Source: Vulcanimicrobiota bacterium
GTDB lineage: Bacteria > Vulcanimicrobiota > Vulcanimicrobiia > Vulcanimicrobiales > Vulcanimicrobiaceae
Assembly (NCBI GenBank): GCA_027459845.1
Contig: DAIDGS010000198.1
Coordinates: forward strand, 1 to 58,290
Direction of reading: 5' to 3'
Length of the DNA: 58,290 bases
Positions 57,924 to 58,290 of this stretch are shown here, one piece after another (the stretch's first letter is position 1; every line of letters starts with the position of its first letter). The translations under genes and the position numbers were made by a program. Under the pieces are notes generated by a model. The model did no database searches, was not told where the DNA came from, and saw nothing but the letters and a program-made list of their open reading frames with translations.

Positions 57924-58290
57924 GTGCCGCGGCACGCGCACGACGTCGTCATCGTCGGTGCCGGTTCCGGCGGCTATGCCGCCGCGCGCACGGTGCGCGA
58001 CACCGGCTGCGACGCCGCGCTGGTCGACCACGGACCGCTGGGCGGACTCTGCATCTTGCGCGGCTGCATGCCCAGCAAGGCGCTGCTCGCGTCGAGCGAC
58101 GCGCTGCATCGCATCCGCGCCGCGGCTGAGCTCGGCGTGCACGTCGGCGACGTGCGTGCCGACATGCCGTTCATCGCCGCGCGCAAGCGACGGCTGGTGG
58201 GCGAGTTTGCCGACTACCGGATCGAGGGAATCGAAACCTTTCCGCTCTATCGCGGGCACGCGCGCTTCCTCTCGCCCCACGAGTTGGCGG
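57924..58290 (+). CDS. Flavoprotein disulfide reductase (dihydrolipoamide dehydrogenase-like), 3'-truncated
   Basis: Starts at GTG 57924 and runs off the window end (about 122 residues seen). The FAD-binding Rossmann motif 'DVVIVGAGSGGYAAARTV' is at the N-terminus, and the redox-active pair is in 'LGGLCILRGCMPSKALLA' (C-x4-C). This is the class I pyridine-nucleotide-disulfide reductase family: lipoamide dehydrogenase, mercuric reductase or glutathione reductase. The usual GGTCLNVGCIPSK is altered to GGLCILRGCMPSK, which suggests a divergent relative rather than the canonical lpd. The specific substrate cannot be set from this part. Confidence 0.85.
   Translation, partial: MPRHAHDVVIVGAGSGGYAAARTVRDTGCDAALVDHGPLGGLCILRGCMPSKALLASSDALHRIRAAAELGVHVGDVRADMPFIAARKRRLVGEFADYRIEGIETFPLYRGHARFLSPHELA

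Overview
The window is a gene-dense, GC-rich (roughly two thirds G+C) bacterial chromosome segment with frequent GTG starts and many 4-nt start/stop overlaps. A TonB-dependent outer-membrane receptor, several lipoproteins and envelope-biogenesis genes indicate a diderm. The combination (FliW-CsrA flagellin control, a short EF-Ts, archaeal-type ProS, the alternative lipid II flippase Amj, NHL-like lipoproteins, a large SARP/BTAD regulator) fits a deep-branching, mostly uncultured phylum such as Eremiobacterota/Vulcanimicrobiota (WPS-2). That placement is an inference with low to moderate confidence.

Layout. (1) 1-13,968, plus strand: a flagellar filament locus, fliW(partial)-csrA-flagellin1-flagellin2-three glycosyltransferase genes-flaG-fliD-fliS-fliT-like. 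A sigma-28-type promoter lies inside the 3' end of csrA. The leaders of both flagellin genes contain hairpins with GGA in the loop, as expected for CsrA sites. Flagellin 2 carries an extra, more AT-rich jelly-roll/lectin-like domain. (2) 13,962-16,437, minus strand: an ExeA-like AAA ATPase followed by an unrecognised 512-aa protein with a DUF11-like domain and a proline-rich linker. (3) 16,524-28,262: a glycan locus. It holds a GT4 transferase on the plus strand and then a long minus-strand run: rmlB, rmlA, a DEAD-box helicase, a methyltransferase, a WecE-type aminotransferase, a NeuD/PglD-like acyltransferase, a WbqC-family protein, a second methyltransferase, a large GT4 protein and a GH130/GH43-like protein. 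Together these could make and transfer a dTDP-4-(acylamino)-4,6-dideoxyhexose, possibly for flagellin or surface polysaccharide. (4) 28,346-33,798, plus: a small protein, two lipoproteins and a 1,002-aa SARP-type regulator.

(5) 33,904-42,305, plus: the conserved housekeeping run rpsB-tsf-pyrH-frr-(70-aa unknown)-uppS-cdsA-dxr-rseP-ispG plus a Cu-amine-oxidase-N-like protein. A promoter whose -10 box overlaps the stop codon of the SARP gene precedes it, and a hairpin terminator/attenuator lies between rpsB and tsf. (6) 42,302-49,160: an APC permease, a four-TM protein, a TonB receptor convergent with a PduO-type cobalamin adenosyltransferase, and proS. (7) 49,144-53,276, plus: an envelope operon-like run (periplasmic protein, M16 peptidase, Amj flippase, TPR lipoprotein, DUF4239 membrane protein). 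(8) 53,273-56,878, minus: a PIG-V-like GT-C, a GtrA-like protein and a PMT/ArnT-like GT-C. (9) 56,935-end, plus: glpX and the start of a flavoprotein disulfide reductase.

No rRNA, tRNA, insertion sequence or CRISPR array was recognised. No gene-free stretch exceeds 300 bases; the longest are 17,700-17,983 and 18,887-19,142.
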